Shown here: positions 25,428 through 33,900 of the stretch, in pieces
Layout: every line of letters starts with the position of its first letter
Numbering within the stretch: the stretch's first letter is position 1
Assembly (NCBI GenBank): GCA_964563495.1
Contig: CAZLYK010000018.1
Location: 1-56,945 of the forward strand
Length of the DNA stretch: 56,945 nt
Reading direction: 5' to 3'
Source: CAZLYK01 sp964563495
GTDB taxonomy: Bacteria > Acidobacteriota > Blastocatellia > RBC074
Notes under the pieces: model-generated
Database searches by the model: none
Told to the model about the DNA's origin: nothing
Seen by the model: the letters and a program-made list of their open reading frames with translations, nothing else
Program-made: the position numbers and the translations under genes

Positions 25428-26336
25428 TTTTCTGAGTAAAAGACGGCGTAATGCGCCGATCGCCGGCTGCACGACGAAGTGATTCTTCATCGAGGCCCAC
25501 AAATACCAGAACTCGAACGAGAGTTTGGATCCCCAGTATCGGCGCGAGTGTTTCTTCAGATCAGCGTGGTACCGGGCGTAAGCATCGCCCGTCTTCGCCA
25601 GTTCGTGATAATGGCAGCCGGCCAGGGTTTGATCGACCGTGAAAAAATTGAAATGTTCCGAAACCCTCGCCCAGTAATCGAAATCCATGATCAGGTTCAT
25701 GCTCTCGTCGATCCAACCGACTTTTTCAAATACCTCGCGGCGCCAGAAGATCGTCGGCTGGTGCATTTGATAGCCTTTCCAGAACTGCAACAGTCGCCGC
25801 CGATCGCGATACCTTCCTTCGAGCAGGACCGCCGGGCGATGGTCGGTGTAGACCTTCAAACAGTGACCGGCGAGGGCATAGTTTCCCGCGCCTCGACCTA
25901 AGGTCCTGGCCACGGTCAGCAATGTTCCCGGCAGATAATAATCATCACTGTTGAGCCAGCAAAGGATCTCTCCGGTGGCCCGCGCCAGGCCTTTATTGAT
26001 CGCGTGGCTCTGACCACGATCGGGTTCGCTGACCCAGTATTTGAGCCAGGGCTCGTATTTGCGAATGATCTCAACGCTCCGATCGCGGCTGCCGCCGTCG
26101 ATGATGATATATTCCAGATTCGGATAATGCTGTAAGAGAACCGAGCGGATCGTCAGCTCCAGGAATTCCGCCTGGTTGTACGATGGGGTGATGACGCTGA
26201 TCTTCGGCGGCCGGGATTGATCCGGGCTCGGCGATTCGATTTCGTCCCAGGGCCAGCCGGTCTTGCCCTCCGGCGGAGCCGGCAGATCAGGCAATCCAGA
26301 CCTCGGTTTCTCTCTCAATCGGCTTCGATCATCCAT
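25413..26336 (-). CDS. family 2 glycosyltransferase
   Basis: A GT-A transferase of 307 residues. About 45 residues of polar, proline-rich leader precede the fold (PPKISVITPSYNQAEFLE near residue 43). It carries YIIIDGGSRDRSVEIIRKY, SEPDRGQSHAINKGLARA and the metal site CWLNSDDYYLPG. The PDRGQ and GLARATGE motifs fit the subgroup often found in capsule clusters. The start overlaps the end of the Wzt-like gene by 22 bases, so translation of the two is linked. Confidence 0.9.
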   Translation of the reverse strand: MDDRSRLREKPRSGLPDLPAPPEGKTGWPWDEIESPSPDQSRPPKISVITPSYNQAEFLELTIRSVLLQHYPNLEYIIIDGGSRDRSVEIIRKYEPWLKYWVSEPDRGQSHAINKGLARATGEILCWLNSDDYYLPGTLLTVARTLGRGAGNYALAGHCLKVYTDHRPAVLLEGRYRDRRRLLQFWKGYQMHQPTIFWRREVFEKVGWIDESMNLIMDFDYWARVSEHFNFFTVDQTLAGCHYHELAKTGDAYARYHADLKKHSRRYWGSKLSFEFWYLWASMKNHFVVQPAIGALRRLLLRKNRQG

Positions 26337-27592
26337 TGATGCGGCACCAGCACGCCTTTGCCGCGCCAGCCTTCAGGGTATAGCCTTCCGGTCCCGTAAA
26401 AATCACCGTCGATGACATCCAGCTCAATCGCGTTCAGGATCCAGTCTTCAATCTCGCGGTTGACTTCGAGAAAGGGTGTCAGCAGGTATTGGCTCTGGCT
26501 CAACGGGAGGCTGGGAATAACGCATCGAATGGCGCCCGACGGCGGCAATGTCATCGGGTCGCGCATGACCAGCTCGCTCGAGCAATTGAAGAGAACCTGG
26601 CCCAGGCCGTCGAAAAACGCGACCGAGGCGCGACAGTTAGGCAACGGCTGCTGATCCTCCGACCGGTATTCGAGGACGATGACCAGCGGTTGTCCCGACA
26701 CTCCCTGCTCGATCGGGTTGCCGTGCGGATCTTCGAACCGCACTCTGGTGAAGCGGACCCGCCCGCGCCCCTGGCGATCTTCGAAACCAGTCAAATCCCA
26801 GGGGGTCGCCGTCCGCAGGCTTTTCAGGTAATGCTGAATGACCGGCTCGATCGGGCCGCCGGTGACGACCCGCCCTCTCTCCAACATGATACCGCGGCTG
26901 CAGAGGTTGAGCATGGCGGCGGTGTTGTGGCTGACGAACAGTACGGTCCGGCCGTGTTTGGCGACCTCGCTCATCTTGCCCAGGCATTTCTTTTGAAACG
27001 CGGCGTCGCCGACGGCCAGAACCTCGTCGACCAGCAGAATCTCCGGTTCCAGGTGCGCCGCGACGGCAAAGGCCAGACGGACGTACATTCCGCTGCTGTA
27101 GCGTTTGACCGGCGTATCGATGAATCTCTCGATCTCCGCGAAAGCGACTATCTGATCAAAATTTTTCGCGATCTCATGACGGCTCATGCCGAGGATCGAC
27201 CCGTTGAGAAAGATATTTTCACGCCCGCTCAATTCGGGATGAAACCCGGTGCCGACTTCGAGCAGGCTGCCGACCCGGCCGTACATCTCGATCCGCCCTT
27301 GATCCGGTTCGGTGATCCGCGAAAGAATCTTGAGGAGCGTGCTTTTACCGGCACCATTGCGGCCGATGATCCCGACGACTTCACCGGGTTTGATTTCAAA
27401 ACTCACCTCCGAGAGCGCCCATAGATCGGTTTTGGACCGGTCAGTCGCGGCGCCGTTCCCCCGCGCCAGCGGGTTCAACCGCTGGAGCGAATCGACCATG
27501 ACGTCCCGCAGCGTCCGGTTGACCTGCGCCTGCTCGCCCAGTCGGTAGTGCTTGGAGATATTCTCGGCTTTGATCGCGAAAGGGACGGTCAT
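26315..27592 (-). CDS. Wzt-like ABC transporter ATPase with C-terminal cargo-binding domain
   Basis: The ATP-hydrolysing subunit of a polysaccharide/O-antigen exporter, 425 residues. The nucleotide-binding domain has Walker A GIIGRNGAGKSTLLK, the signature region KRYSSGMYVRLAFAVA, Walker B EILLVDEVLAVGD and the switch His in LFVSHNTAAM. The last 150 residues or so form an extra beta domain (from about RVRFTRVRFEDPHGNP to the C-terminus), matching the Wzt C-terminal domain that in E. coli O9a-type systems binds the finished, modified chain end. The start is ATG 27592. The open frame extends 238 codons further upstream only because it runs antisense-like through the permease gene. The Wzm-like permease lies 26 bases upstream. 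Confidence 0.93.
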   Translation of the reverse strand: MTVPFAIKAENISKHYRLGEQAQVNRTLRDVMVDSLQRLNPLARGNGAATDRSKTDLWALSEVSFEIKPGEVVGIIGRNGAGKSTLLKILSRITEPDQGRIEMYGRVGSLLEVGTGFHPELSGRENIFLNGSILGMSRHEIAKNFDQIVAFAEIERFIDTPVKRYSSGMYVRLAFAVAAHLEPEILLVDEVLAVGDAAFQKKCLGKMSEVAKHGRTVLFVSHNTAAMLNLCSRGIMLERGRVVTGGPIEPVIQHYLKSLRTATPWDLTGFEDRQGRGRVRFTRVRFEDPHGNPIEQGVSGQPLVIVLEYRSEDQQPLPNCRASVAFFDGLGQVLFNCSSELVMRDPMTLPPSGAIRCVIPSLPLSQSQYLLTPFLEVNREIEDWILNAIELDVIDGDFYGTGRLYPEGWRGKGVLVPHQWMIEAD

Positions 27593-27618
27593 TGCAATTA
27601 TTGGCGGCAACCAGGGCA

Positions 27619-28515
27619 CTACACTACATCTGCAAAGGTTTTTTCCATCCGCCTGAAATCGTAAGCCGCGTAGATCAGCATGGCGACGGTGATCGCGGCC
27701 GAAAACCCGAGCGACTGCCAATCGAAGCGGGCGCCGTTGACGCCGCCGAGCAAAGCCACGCGGTAACCCTCGATGATTCCGGTCATTGGGTTTAAAGCCA
27801 AGATCACGCGATACCGCTGTGGCATGAGGCTGATCGGGTAGATGATCGGCGTGGCGAACATCCAGAATTGGACCAGAAATGGGATGACGTAGCGAATATC
27901 GCGATACTTGACGTTCAAGGCCGAAAGCCACATCCCCGTGCCCAGAGCCAGAGTCGATGTGAGCAGGATCAGCAGCGGCAGGAGGAGAATGTTGATTCCC
28001 AGCGGCACCTGATACCAGACCAGCAGCAACGCCATGACGGCGAAGGCGAAGGCGAAATCGACCAGCCCTGCCAGCACCGCCGCCGCCGGAATGATCATGC
28101 GCGGAAAATAGACTTTGGTGATCAGGTGCGAGCTTCCGACCAGGCTGTTGCCCGAACTGCTGATTGCATTCGAGAAGAAGGTCCAGGGCAATAACCCGGC
28201 GTAGGCGAAGAGCGGGTAGGGGATGTTGTCCGAAGGCAGCCCGGCCAGCTTTCCGAAAAGCAGCGTGAAGATCAGCATATTGAAGAGCGGCTGGATAACC
28301 GCCCACGCGACGCCGAGCGAAGTCTGCTTGTAGCGGACTTTGACATCGCGCCAGGTCAGAAAATAGAAGAGCTCACGGTATCGCCAGAGGTCGCGCAGAT
28401 TGAGAGCCCTCCAGGAATCTCTGGGCTCGATCACCAGGTGCGGAATCTCCGGCGTGGCGGCGAGAGAGGCCCGGCTCGACTCGGATTCAGATTTTACAAG
28501 TTCAGGTTCGCCCAT
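27619..28515 (-). CDS. Wzm/TagG-like ABC-2 permease for polysaccharide export
   Basis: A membrane protein of about 298 residues with six hydrophobic segments. The conserved start of the ABC-2 fold is RYRELFYFLTWRDVKVRYKQ, followed by TSLGVAWAVIQPLFNMLIF and later YRDIRYVIPFLVQFWMFATP. This identifies the membrane half of an O-antigen or teichoic-acid type exporter acting with the adjacent Wzt-like ATPase. The start at ATG 28515 overlaps the end of the amidotransferase gene by 22 bases, with GGAG only two bases away; a longer form would begin inside that gene. The C-terminus is short and cytoplasmic. Confidence 0.92.
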   Translation of the reverse strand: MGEPELVKSESESSRASLAATPEIPHLVIEPRDSWRALNLRDLWRYRELFYFLTWRDVKVRYKQTSLGVAWAVIQPLFNMLIFTLLFGKLAGLPSDNIPYPLFAYAGLLPWTFFSNAISSSGNSLVGSSHLITKVYFPRMIIPAAAVLAGLVDFAFAFAVMALLLVWYQVPLGINILLLPLLILLTSTLALGTGMWLSALNVKYRDIRYVIPFLVQFWMFATPIIYPISLMPQRYRVILALNPMTGIIEGYRVALLGGVNGARFDWQSLGFSAAITVAMLIYAAYDFRRMEKTFADVV

Positions 28516-30380
28516 TTCTCCAGCACATAAAGGCTCCACGCGCGAGACCAGGTTGTCCGGCCTTCGAGGAAGCTTCGCCAGACGCTCCAAACCGAATCTG
28601 AGTCGAGCAGATCAGCCAACCGGTCTGACCGAAAGATCTCCTCGACTTCCGGACGCAGTGCCCGCTGCAGCCAGTTTTTGAAAGGGAGCTCAAACCCGCG
28701 CTTCGGGCGGTAGACTATCTCCCGCGGCAGATCGCCCGCCGCCTCGACCAGCAGCCACTTGGGATGGCCCTGGCGCAGCTTGATTCGTCCGGGGATCTGC
28801 AGCGCCCGTTCAACCAGCCTGTGATCGATGAGCGGGACGCGGACTTCCAGGCCGTGAGCCATGCTCATGGCGTCCGTATCGCGCAGCAGCGTATTGCTCA
28901 GGTATCCGCCAAGATCGAGCGCCGAAGCCTGATTGATCGGGTCTGCACCGGCGCAATTGGCGAATTGACGCGCGGTCCATTGATCGAGCGTCGATTGATC
29001 GTCGTAATCTAATCCCTGCCGACCGAGCAGCTGACGGCGCTGCTCGCCGGCGAAGAGCTGGCGGTGAAGCCTGACCGAATGCTCGTTCAATTGGCCGCCG
29101 GCGAGCAATGCGCTGAGCTTATCCGCGCGGTGAGTGGCCGCAACCGTGCTGATCGCGACTGCCGCCGCTCGTCGCAACCGCAGCGGCAGGTGTTTAACCT
29201 GAGCGCGGAGCCGCTCGTCACGCGCGATGGTGCGGAAGAAACTATAACCGGCGAAGACTTCGTCTCCGCCCAGTCCCGAGATGGCGACCTTGAGCCCGGC
29301 GCGAGCAGCAGATTCCGACACGACATAGGTGTTGATCCCGTCGATCGATGGCTGGTCCATAGCGCGCAGCGCCGCGGGCAGTCGTGAGAGGATCTCTCCT
29401 TCGGTCAGCAGAATCGATCGATGATCGGTCCGATATTGCCGGGCTACCTGTTCGGCATAGCTCTGCTCGCTGAACTCCTGCTCCTTGAAGCAGACCGAGA
29501 AAGATTTGATCTCGCCGGCGGTCACTCGACGAATCAGCGCGACCACTGCACTCGAATCGATCCCGCCGCTCAGAAAGACGCCGACCGGGACATCCGAAAC
29601 CAGGCGCAGCTTGACGGATTCGAGAGACAATTCGCGGATCTCTTCGCTGATCGCCCGCTCGTCGGGGAGAGCGCCGGAATCGGCCCCTGCCTGCAATTGC
29701 CAGTATGGCGCGCTCTCGATCTGCCAGTCCTTCAAGCTCAGCCAGTGGCCGGGGAGAACGGCGTAGACATTCTCAATTATCGTCAACGGCTGCTGCACCG
29801 ACCCGAATGCCAGGTAACTGTCGAGCGCCGCCTCCGACAACTTTCGCGGAACCAGCCCGGTGGAGAGCAACGCTCGGATCTCTGAGGAGAAGAGGAATGT
29901 CCGCTCATCCTGAAAGTAGTAGAGCGGTTTGATCCCCAACCGGTCGCGCACCAGTGAAAGTCGCCGATCGCCCTCGTCCCAGAGCCCAAAGGCGAACATC
30001 CCGCGCCAGCCGGCAATTGATTCGTTTCCGAAACGACCATAACTTTTCAGCAATACCTCGGTGTCGCTGTCCGACTCGAATTTGAGGCCTCGACTCTCAA
30101 GCCCGCGGCGGATCTCGCGAAAATTGAAGACCTCGCCGTTGTAGGTGATCCAGCTGCCGGTCTCCCGGTCGCGCATGGGCTGGTGGCCAGCCGGCGACAG
30201 GTCCAGGATCGAGAGCCGGCGGTGAGCCAAACAGACGTTCAGTCCGTGACGCTCATCGCTCACGAATTCAATCCCCTCGTCATCCGGGCCACGATGCGCC
30301 AGCGCGCCGGTCGCGCGCTTGACCGCTTCCAGGATTTCAGCGCGTGGTCTTTCAGTGACTATGCCAAAGATGCCGCACAC
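28494..30380 (-). CDS. asparagine-synthase-type glutamine amidotransferase (copy 2)
   Basis: A class II amidotransferase of 628 residues. The start is set by chemistry: a GTG at 30380 places Cys at position 2 (VCGIFGIVTE), and that Cys must become the N-terminal nucleophile. The longer frame to 30470 would bury it. Further motifs are RGPDDEGIEF, ITYNGEVFNFREIR, the pyrophosphate loop FLSGGIDSSAVVAL and SGLGGDEVFAGYSFF. It is clearly not a recent duplicate of the enzyme at 9751, as the two differ throughout. As a glycan-locus amidotransferase it probably amidates a sugar acid (inference). The 300-base spacer upstream contains a large palindrome and a hairpin, and the gene may head a transcript with wzm, wzt and the glycosyltransferases. 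Confidence 0.92.
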   Translation of the reverse strand: MCGIFGIVTERPRAEILEAVKRATGALAHRGPDDEGIEFVSDERHGLNVCLAHRRLSILDLSPAGHQPMRDRETGSWITYNGEVFNFREIRRGLESRGLKFESDSDTEVLLKSYGRFGNESIAGWRGMFAFGLWDEGDRRLSLVRDRLGIKPLYYFQDERTFLFSSEIRALLSTGLVPRKLSEAALDSYLAFGSVQQPLTIIENVYAVLPGHWLSLKDWQIESAPYWQLQAGADSGALPDERAISEEIRELSLESVKLRLVSDVPVGVFLSGGIDSSAVVALIRRVTAGEIKSFSVCFKEQEFSEQSYAEQVARQYRTDHRSILLTEGEILSRLPAALRAMDQPSIDGINTYVVSESAARAGLKVAISGLGGDEVFAGYSFFRTIARDERLRAQVKHLPLRLRRAAAVAISTVAATHRADKLSALLAGGQLNEHSVRLHRQLFAGEQRRQLLGRQGLDYDDQSTLDQWTARQFANCAGADPINQASALDLGGYLSNTLLRDTDAMSMAHGLEVRVPLIDHRLVERALQIPGRIKLRQGHPKWLLVEAAGDLPREIVYRPKRGFELPFKNWLQRALRPEVEEIFRSDRLADLLDSDSVWSVWRSFLEGRTTWSRAWSLYVLEKWANLNL

Positions 30381-30428
30381 AGTGGATTTGTAATTTGAAA
30401 TCGGAGGTCGCGGGCACACTCCACCGTT

Positions 30429-30462
30429 AAGATTTGAGCGGCTCCTCAGCCGCCAAAATCTT
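30429..30462. repeat. hairpin upstream of amidotransferase copy 2
   Basis: AAGATTTGAGCGGCT and AGCCGCCAAAATCTT pair at 13 of 15 positions around CCTC. It lies about 50 bases before the GTG start, so it would sit in the leader of the transcript. It could be a terminator for the upstream unit or an attenuator. No T-run follows on the minus strand. Confidence 0.6.
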
Positions 30463-30498
30463 CGAACCATAAAGGAAACCTCGTGTCGAGGCAGCTAT

Positions 30499-30632
30499 TA
30501 ACCGATCTTGCTGGCGAATTGATAAATAGACAGGATTGACAGGATTATTGCAGGATTGAACAAGATCTTGTTCAATCCTGCAATAATCCTGTCAATCCTG
30601 TCTATTTATCAATTCGCCAGCAAGATCGGTTA
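30499..30632. repeat. perfect 134-base palindrome containing a CAGGATT element
   Basis: The two 67-base halves are exact reverse complements and meet without a loop at CAAGATCTTG. The CAGGATT units occupy roughly the inner 86 bases. The outer part of each arm (TAACCGATCTTGCTGGCG and following) is not repeat sequence, so flanking DNA has been mirrored too. It lies between cpsB-like and amidotransferase genes on the minus strand. It could fold as a cruciform or a strong RNA hairpin. An assembly or amplification artefact is a real alternative. Confidence 0.9.
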
Positions 30633-30679
30633 TTAAGTAATGAGGATGGGGGAAAGTAACCACCGTCAAACTTTCAACC

Positions 30680-31462
30680 TCAATGATTGAGGGCCGCTTC
30701 GAGGACGGGCAGGGATCGCCTGATCATCTTCGGTTCAATCACCGAGGTATTTGCCAGCACCGCGGTCGGATTCTCTTTGACCAGAGATCGAGCGGCGCCT
30801 CGACCGATGATCTGTCCGGCTCGGGCGCAGGCCTGACTCAGGCTCGCCATCCGTCGTGCACGAGGGCCGGTTCGGGTGGCGATCAAGTGGACCTGCCCGA
30901 GCTCGAGCAGCTCCCGAGCGAAGAGTTCGATCTCTTTGCTGTATCCGCCGCTCAGGCTCAATGCGTCCACCTGGATCAAACAGCCGAGCTTGATCAACTG
31001 GCCGATCATCGCGGGATGCCGGCGCAGATAACGGCTGCATTCAGGATGAGAGATAATCGGAGTCAGCCCGTCGGAGGCGATGCCGCCGAGTATTTTCTCG
31101 TAATCGGACGGCGCTGAGAGTGATCGAAGACTGATCAAAAGATAATTGGTTTGATTGATCGTCGGCTGGCCCCTGAATTCATGGACTCGCCGGCGCAAAT
31201 CCTCACTGAGGACCCATTCGTAGCCGGATCCGATCCTCAGGTCGATTTCGGGTTTTTCCGACAACCCCTCACGCAAGGCACAGATGCGCTGCTCAAAATC
31301 GAGTGATCGCCGGTCGTCGAACGGGGTTTGACCGGCCATTCGCAACGTGGCAACGATCTCCTCCACTCCTTCACGATAAGCCTGTTCGCAGATCTCCAAA
31401 GCCGTACCCAGATCGTCACTCAACTGCCCATCCCCAAGCAGTTGATTGCTCAGATCAATCAT
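30680..31462 (-). CDS. CpsB/YwqE-like PHP-fold protein, probably a catalytically dead phosphatase
   Basis: A 260-residue homologue of the CpsB/YwqE tyrosine phosphatases that reset Wzc-type kinases. The fold is recognisable: start MIDL, EIVATL near 36-40, GSGYEW near 78-83, PIISHPECSRYL at 135-146, LIQVDALSL and VHLIAT near 191-196. But the metal ligands are largely missing. The usual IDxHxH is IDLSNQ, so the two His become Ser5 and Gln7. ATPH is ATLR (Arg41). The late SDAHN is TRTGP (196-200). His139 and Glu82 remain. With the binuclear/trinuclear metal centre gone, hydrolysis is unlikely. It may bind the kinase's tyrosine tail without cleaving phosphate, or be decaying. It lies 21 bases after the kinase gene. 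Confidence 0.8.
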   Translation of the reverse strand: MIDLSNQLLGDGQLSDDLGTALEICEQAYREGVEEIVATLRMAGQTPFDDRRSLDFEQRICALREGLSEKPEIDLRIGSGYEWVLSEDLRRRVHEFRGQPTINQTNYLLISLRSLSAPSDYEKILGGIASDGLTPIISHPECSRYLRRHPAMIGQLIKLGCLIQVDALSLSGGYSKEIELFARELLELGQVHLIATRTGPRARRMASLSQACARAGQIIGRGAARSLVKENPTAVLANTSVIEPKMIRRSLPVLEAALNH

Positions 31463-31483
31463 TTATCCTCCGTGGCATTTTTT

Positions 31484-33820
31484 TCAGGCGCCTGCCTTGG
31501 CTTGCTCGCTCGTGCCTTTCCCGTCGTTGTCACTGTTGCCGTAGTAATACCGGCTGTAGTAGGTCGAAGAGTAATAATAGTCGTGCGGTTGTAGTTTGAT
31601 CTGATTGACCACGACCCCCAGGATCTTCGCCCCCACCGACTGGAGATGGGCTCTGGTTCGCTGCGCCATTTCACGCGGAGTGACCCCGCCTTTGACTACG
31701 ATGATCACGCCTTCGACCAAGGACGAGAGGATCAGGCTGTCGGCGAACGATGAAACCGGCGGCGAATCGATGATCACATAATCGAAGTTTGCCGCCAGGG
31801 TTTCGACCACCTGCTTCATCTTGGGCGAGCCGAGCAGTTCCGCCGGGTTTGGGGGGAGCGGCCCGACCGGCAGGACGTAGAGGTTGGGCATGGCGATCTG
31901 AATCAGAGAGGCCAGGTCGCCTTCACCGACCAGAAAATTGCTCAACCCGACGTTGTTCTTCAGCGCGAAGACCTTGTGCACCCGAGGCCGTCGCAGGTCA
32001 GCGTCGACGATCAGGACGGCCGAGCCGGTTTGGGCCAGTGAAATGGCGGTGTTGATGCTGGTCGTGGTCTTACCCTCAGCCGGTTGACTGCTGGTGAAAA
32101 GGATCGTCCGAGGTGCGTGACCGGCCGACGAGAGGAGCAGCGACGTGCGCAGCTGGCGATAGCTCTCGGCGATCGAGGAATTTGCTTCGATCTGCGTCAG
32201 AATCACCGAGCCGGCGCCCGCGCTCGGGACCATCTCTTTTCCTGGTTCGCTGCCGCCGCCGAGCAACCGCCGGGCTTTGCTCCCCGTCTCGAGCGTCGGA
32301 ATGACGCCCAGAGCCGGCAGCCGCAGGTACCGGTCGATATCCTCGACCGATTCGATCTTGTTATTGATGTAATCGATGAAGAGCGCCAGTCCGACGCCAA
32401 CGATCAAAGCCAACAGCGCGCTGAGCAGAATATTCTGCAGCCGCTTGGGGGCGACCGGCGAGCGCGGGATCGGGGAACTCTCGGTTACCCTGATATTGTT
32501 CTTGACCAGCCCTGCGCCCGAGAGCTCGACGCCCTGCTGGCTTTGGAGCAGCCGGTCGAGCATCTGGCGGTTGGTGTCGATCTCCTGTTGCAGCATCTTG
32601 GCCTGAATTGCGCCCTCACTCTGCTGCAGCGTCTCGGATCGCTGCTGGATGAAGGACTTGCGCAAAGCGTCCTCACGCTGGACGGTCGTCTTATACTGAT
32701 TTTCGATCGTGCTCAAGATGCGCACATTCGAGGCGCGCAGCTCGCCCTCCAGCTGCGCGAGCTGTTGAGTAATCTTTTTGACGTCCGGCCATTCCGGTGT
32801 GAACTCGACCAGCAGCTGTTCGCGCTGCTGGCGCAGCTCGGTGATCTTGCGATTGAGCTCCTGGACCATCGGATCACGCTGGACCTCAGGGATGGTCGAG
32901 ACATCCGCCACGGTGCGGCTCAATTCGTATGAGAGCTGCGAGTTTTTTCGGTCGTTCTCGGCCTGGAGCAGCAGTTGATTGATCGCCCCCAGACGCGCCA
33001 GGACTGTGTTGTCCTTCTCCCCGTAATCGATAACCTGGTTGGCCCGGCGGTAATTGAGCAACCGTTCCTCGGCTTGTTGAACTTTGAGCTTGTAGTTGGC
33101 GATAGTCGCGTTGAGGAACCTGCTCGAATCCTTGTTGGTTTTGATGATTTCGTTCTCCTGGTTGAGCTTGAAGGCTTCAGCCCAGGTGTCTGAGATTTTG
33201 CGCGCCAGTTCCGGGACGCGATGGCGGTAGTGGATCTCGACCAGCCGCGTCTCGCGCACCGGCCTGACCTCGACATTGGCCAGCAATGTGTCGATGAAGG
33301 GCTCCAGCTTCTGCATCGCCGCCTGCTCATCGGATTCGCCGTTCGACAGTTCGAGCGATTCTGCCTGCAGGTTGAGCGGGCGGGCCATGCCGGGCAAAAA
33401 TTCGTTGTTGTGCTCGAGGTCGAGAATCTGTGCAACCAGCAGCGCGATCTTGGGGCTCTGCAGGATTCTCAGCTGAGTGTTGATGTACTGGGCGTCGTCT
33501 CCACTGCCCATGCTGATCTGCACGTCTTTAATATTGACGGTCCGGTCTTCGCGACCGACTTCGATCCTGGTCACACCTTCATAGATCGACGGCAGACGCA
33601 GGTTGTAGATGGTCGCCAGGGTGACGGTCACGATAATCACGCTCAGCGGGATCCACAACCGGCGGCGAATGATGCGCCAGTAATCGCGAAGATGAGTGCT
33701 TTCATTTTCAACCGGCAGGCTGCGCCCGTAACCATAATCACGCCCGATGTCTCGGCGCATATCCAGGGCCGCCGCGGCCTCCTCGACGGTCATCAGCTTG
33801 GTTTTGCTTTCTTCCTGCAT
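31484..33820 (-). CDS. Wzc-like polysaccharide co-polymerase and tyrosine autokinase
   Basis: An inner-membrane protein of 778 residues that controls chain length and export of polysaccharide. A short cytoplasmic N-terminus is followed by membrane segment RLWIPLSVIIVTVTLATI (near 54-71), a Wzz-type domain and a long coiled-coil periplasmic region, and a second membrane segment near 475-495. The cytoplasmic BY-kinase domain has Walker A QPAEGKTTT at 579-587, Walker A' VLIVDADLRRP near 602-612 and Walker B YVIIDSPPVSS near 681-691. The tail (748-760) holds eight Tyr in YYYSSTYYSRYYY, the autophosphorylation cluster. It lies between wza-like and cpsB-like genes. The partner phosphatase appears inactive, so dephosphorylation must come from elsewhere if it occurs. 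Confidence 0.94.
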   Translation of the reverse strand: MQEESKTKLMTVEEAAAALDMRRDIGRDYGYGRSLPVENESTHLRDYWRIIRRRLWIPLSVIIVTVTLATIYNLRLPSIYEGVTRIEVGREDRTVNIKDVQISMGSGDDAQYINTQLRILQSPKIALLVAQILDLEHNNEFLPGMARPLNLQAESLELSNGESDEQAAMQKLEPFIDTLLANVEVRPVRETRLVEIHYRHRVPELARKISDTWAEAFKLNQENEIIKTNKDSSRFLNATIANYKLKVQQAEERLLNYRRANQVIDYGEKDNTVLARLGAINQLLLQAENDRKNSQLSYELSRTVADVSTIPEVQRDPMVQELNRKITELRQQREQLLVEFTPEWPDVKKITQQLAQLEGELRASNVRILSTIENQYKTTVQREDALRKSFIQQRSETLQQSEGAIQAKMLQQEIDTNRQMLDRLLQSQQGVELSGAGLVKNNIRVTESSPIPRSPVAPKRLQNILLSALLALIVGVGLALFIDYINNKIESVEDIDRYLRLPALGVIPTLETGSKARRLLGGGSEPGKEMVPSAGAGSVILTQIEANSSIAESYRQLRTSLLLSSAGHAPRTILFTSSQPAEGKTTTSINTAISLAQTGSAVLIVDADLRRPRVHKVFALKNNVGLSNFLVGEGDLASLIQIAMPNLYVLPVGPLPPNPAELLGSPKMKQVVETLAANFDYVIIDSPPVSSFADSLILSSLVEGVIIVVKGGVTPREMAQRTRAHLQSVGAKILGVVVNQIKLQPHDYYYSSTYYSRYYYGNSDNDGKGTSEQAKAGA

Positions 33821-33900
33821 TCTATTTGACCTGTTTATTTAGGGTTTCCAGCCTCAGCTTACGCCGGATCGGGCGTGAGCCGGGCCACCCGTTTAACTCT

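Noticed and set aside
27593..28306. N-terminal extension of the Wzt-like frame
   Set aside because: The 238 extra codons overlap the permease gene in another frame and have no domain features. ATG 27592 begins right at the ATPase fold.
26315..28590. Drug or teichoic-acid exporter as alternative identity for the ABC pair
   Set aside because: The Wzt-type C-terminal cargo domain and the surrounding glycosyltransferases argue for O-antigen or capsule export. The permease alone would not decide this.
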